Below, piece by piece: positions 6,151 through 7,327 of a stretch of 7,327 nucleotides of DNA (within the stretch, counting starts at the first letter, position 1; each line of letters begins with the position of its first letter). Made by a program: the position numbers and the translations under genes. Source of the stretch: Reyranella sp. (lineage in GTDB: Bacteria; Pseudomonadota; Alphaproteobacteria; Reyranellales; Reyranellaceae); the NCBI GenBank assembly GCA_030681635.1, contig JAUXRT010000317.1, positions 1 to 7,327 on the forward strand, read 5' to 3'. Under the pieces are notes generated by a model. The model worked only from the letters and a program-made list of their open reading frames with translations. It did not search any database and was not told the origin of the DNA.

Positions 6151-6612
6151 ATGGCAAAGTTCGAGATGGATACCGAGTTCGTCCGCAAGCTGGCGGAGAT
6201 ACTGGAGGAGAAGGATCTCGGTGAAATCGAGCTGGCCGATGGCGACCGCAAGATCCGGATCGCCCGGCCGACCGTGACCTATGCCGCGGCACCGATGGCC
6301 GCCCCCTCCGCCGCCGCGCCTGGCGTTGGGACGGCCGCAGCCGCGCCACCTGCCGGCGCCGCCGATCTCGCCAAGCATCCCGGCGCAGTCAAGTCGCCGA
6401 TGGTCGGCACCGCCTACCTTGCGCCCGAACCCGGCAAGCCCAACTTCGTCAGCATCGGCGACAAGGTCACGGCCGGGCAGACGCTGCTCATCATCGAGGC
6501 GATGAAGACGTTCAATCCCATCAAGGCGCCCAAGGCCGGCACGCTGATACAGATCCTGATCGAGAACGCCCAACCGGTGGAGTTCGGTGAAGCGCTGATG
6601 ATCGTCGAATAG
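6151..6612 (+). CDS. accB: Biotin carboxyl carrier protein of acetyl-CoA carboxylase
   Basis: Carries the biotin that is carboxylated by AccC and delivers CO2 to acetyl-CoA through the carboxyltransferase, the committed step of fatty-acid synthesis. The 153-residue protein has the three usual parts: an N-terminal segment (FVRKLAEILEEKDLGEIELADGDRKIRIAR as about residues 10-39, read here in pieces), a flexible Ala/Pro linker (about 45-72), and the C-terminal biotinyl domain. The biotinylated Lys is K119 in IEAMKTFNPI, where many homologues have EAMKMMN or EAMKTMN. PMVGTAYLAPEPGKPNFVSI contains the thumb-like insertion of true AccB proteins, which separates it from biotin domains of propionyl-CoA or pyruvate carboxylases. 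A GGAG lies nine bases before the ATG. It is 22 bp after aroQ and 15 bp before accC. Confidence 0.96.
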   Translation: MAKFEMDTEFVRKLAEILEEKDLGEIELADGDRKIRIARPTVTYAAAPMAAPSAAAPGVGTAAAAPPAGAADLAKHPGAVKSPMVGTAYLAPEPGKPNFVSIGDKVTAGQTLLIIEAMKTFNPIKAPKAGTLIQILIENAQPVEFGEALMIVE

Positions 6613-6627
6613 GGGCGGTCCGGTACA

Positions 6628-7327
6628 ATGTTCGACAAGGTCCTGATCGCCAACCGGGGCGAGATCGCGCTCCGCATCCATCGCGCCTGCCGCGAGATGG
6701 GGATCCAGACGGTGGCGGTGCATTCGACAGCCGACAGCGACGCCATGCACGTCCGCTTGGCCGACGAGTCGGTCTGCATCGGCCCGCCGCCGGCGCGCGA
6801 CAGCTACCTCAACATCCCGGCTATTCTTTCCGCGGCGACCATCGCCGGCGTCGACGCCATCCATCCTGGCTACGGCTTCCTCTCGGAGAACGCGCGCTTC
6901 GCCGAAGCGGTCGAAGCGCACGGCTTCACCTTCATCGGCCCGACGCCGCAGCACATCTCGATGATGGGCGACAAGATCGTGGCCAAGCAGACGGCCAAGG
7001 AACTCGGCCTGCCGCTGGTGCCGGGGTCGCCCGGCCCCGTCTCCTCGATCGAGGAGATCGTGGAACTTGGCACCAAGATCGGCTGGCCCGTCCTGATCAA
7101 GGCGGTGGCCGGCGGCGGTGGACGCGGCATGAAGGTGGTCGATGATGCCGAGGGTGCGGCCGAAGCCTTTTCGCTGGCCCGCACCGAGGCCAAGGCCGCG
7201 TTCAGCAACGACTCGGTCTATCTCGAGAAGTACCTGCCGCGGCCGCGCCACATCGAGATCCAGGTGCTGGGCGATGGCCTGGGCGCCGGCGTGCATCTCG
7301 GCGAGCGCGACTGCTCGCTCCAGCGCC
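6628..7327 (+). CDS. accC: Biotin carboxylase subunit of acetyl-CoA carboxylase (3' end outside window)
   Basis: Uses ATP and bicarbonate to carboxylate the biotin on AccB. The first 233 residues of about 450 are present. The N-terminal biotin carboxylase domain begins MFDKVLIANRGEIALRIHRA, followed by the conserved DAIHPGYGFLSENARFA. The ATP-grasp part shows MGDKIVAK with K116, PVLIKAV with K158, the glycine-rich loop GGGGRGM (162-168), and RHIEIQVL with H208 and E210. The window ends at GERDCSLQR, just before the remaining catalytic residues. The ATG at 6628 is the family start; only a G-rich stretch precedes it, so translation may be coupled to accB 15 bp upstream. Pairing with accB favours acetyl-CoA carboxylase over other biotin enzymes, which would carry the carrier domain in the same chain or lie beside a carboxyltransferase gene. 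Confidence 0.96.
   Translation, partial: MFDKVLIANRGEIALRIHRACREMGIQTVAVHSTADSDAMHVRLADESVCIGPPPARDSYLNIPAILSAATIAGVDAIHPGYGFLSENARFAEAVEAHGFTFIGPTPQHISMMGDKIVAKQTAKELGLPLVPGSPGPVSSIEEIVELGTKIGWPVLIKAVAGGGGRGMKVVDDAEGAAEAFSLARTEAKAAFSNDSVYLEKYLPRPRHIEIQVLGDGLGAGVHLGERDCSLQR

Noticed and set aside
6140..6152. GGAG-CGTTT-CTCC hairpin that could hide the accB ribosome-binding site.
   Set aside because: A four-pair stem is too weak to claim as regulation without conservation.
6037..7296. A 419-codon minus-strand open frame across aroQ, accB and accC.
   Set aside because: It is antisense to three clearly conserved genes, and its His/Arg/Asp/Gly-rich composition is typical of the shadow of GC-rich coding DNA.

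Overview
The window is GC-rich, densely packed chromosomal DNA of the kind found in an alphaproteobacterium. The aroQ-accB-accC order, the short homogentisate dioxygenase and the EAMKTFN biotin site fit a Rhodospirillales-type or Reyranella-like organism. That placement is inferred from gene order and protein style; no marker gene settles it. No RNA gene, mobile element, CRISPR array or long repeat was seen, and no stretch over 300 bases lacks a gene.

The left two thirds (1-5064, minus strand) is a compact operon for catabolism of tyrosine through homogentisate. In transcription order it reads: 4-hydroxyphenylpyruvate dioxygenase (hppD), homogentisate 1,2-dioxygenase (hmgA), fumarylacetoacetate hydrolase (fah) and maleylacetoacetate isomerase (maiA). 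Chemically the steps run hppD, hmgA, maiA, fah, ending in fumarate and acetoacetate. The junctions are tight, and two TAG stop codons are merged into the Shine-Dalgarno sequence of the next gene. Directly after maiA, sharing a GTGA start/stop overlap, is a GTG-initiated ORF for a membrane-anchored protein of unknown function. It runs off the left edge of the window.

Divergently transcribed from hppD (plus strand, 5105-5566) is a MarR-family regulator. The two start codons are only 40 bp apart. The gap holds an 18-bp near-perfect palindrome, TAGTTTCATATGTAACTA, which is the obvious candidate operator for both directions. The regulator has no visible ribosome-binding site and may be translated from a leaderless mRNA.

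The right third (plus strand, 5658 to the end) is a separate housekeeping operon: type II 3-dehydroquinase (aroQ, shikimate pathway), biotin carboxyl carrier protein (accB) and biotin carboxylase (accC, cut by the right edge). The last two are subunits of acetyl-CoA carboxylase. A plausible sigma70-type promoter lies in the 91-bp gap after the regulator. The aroQ start is best placed at a TTG codon behind a strong Shine-Dalgarno.

Nothing here is a clearly new system. The points most worth checking are the unknown membrane protein coupled to the homogentisate operon, the MarR operator, the possible leaderless regulator, and the short divergent form of HmgA.
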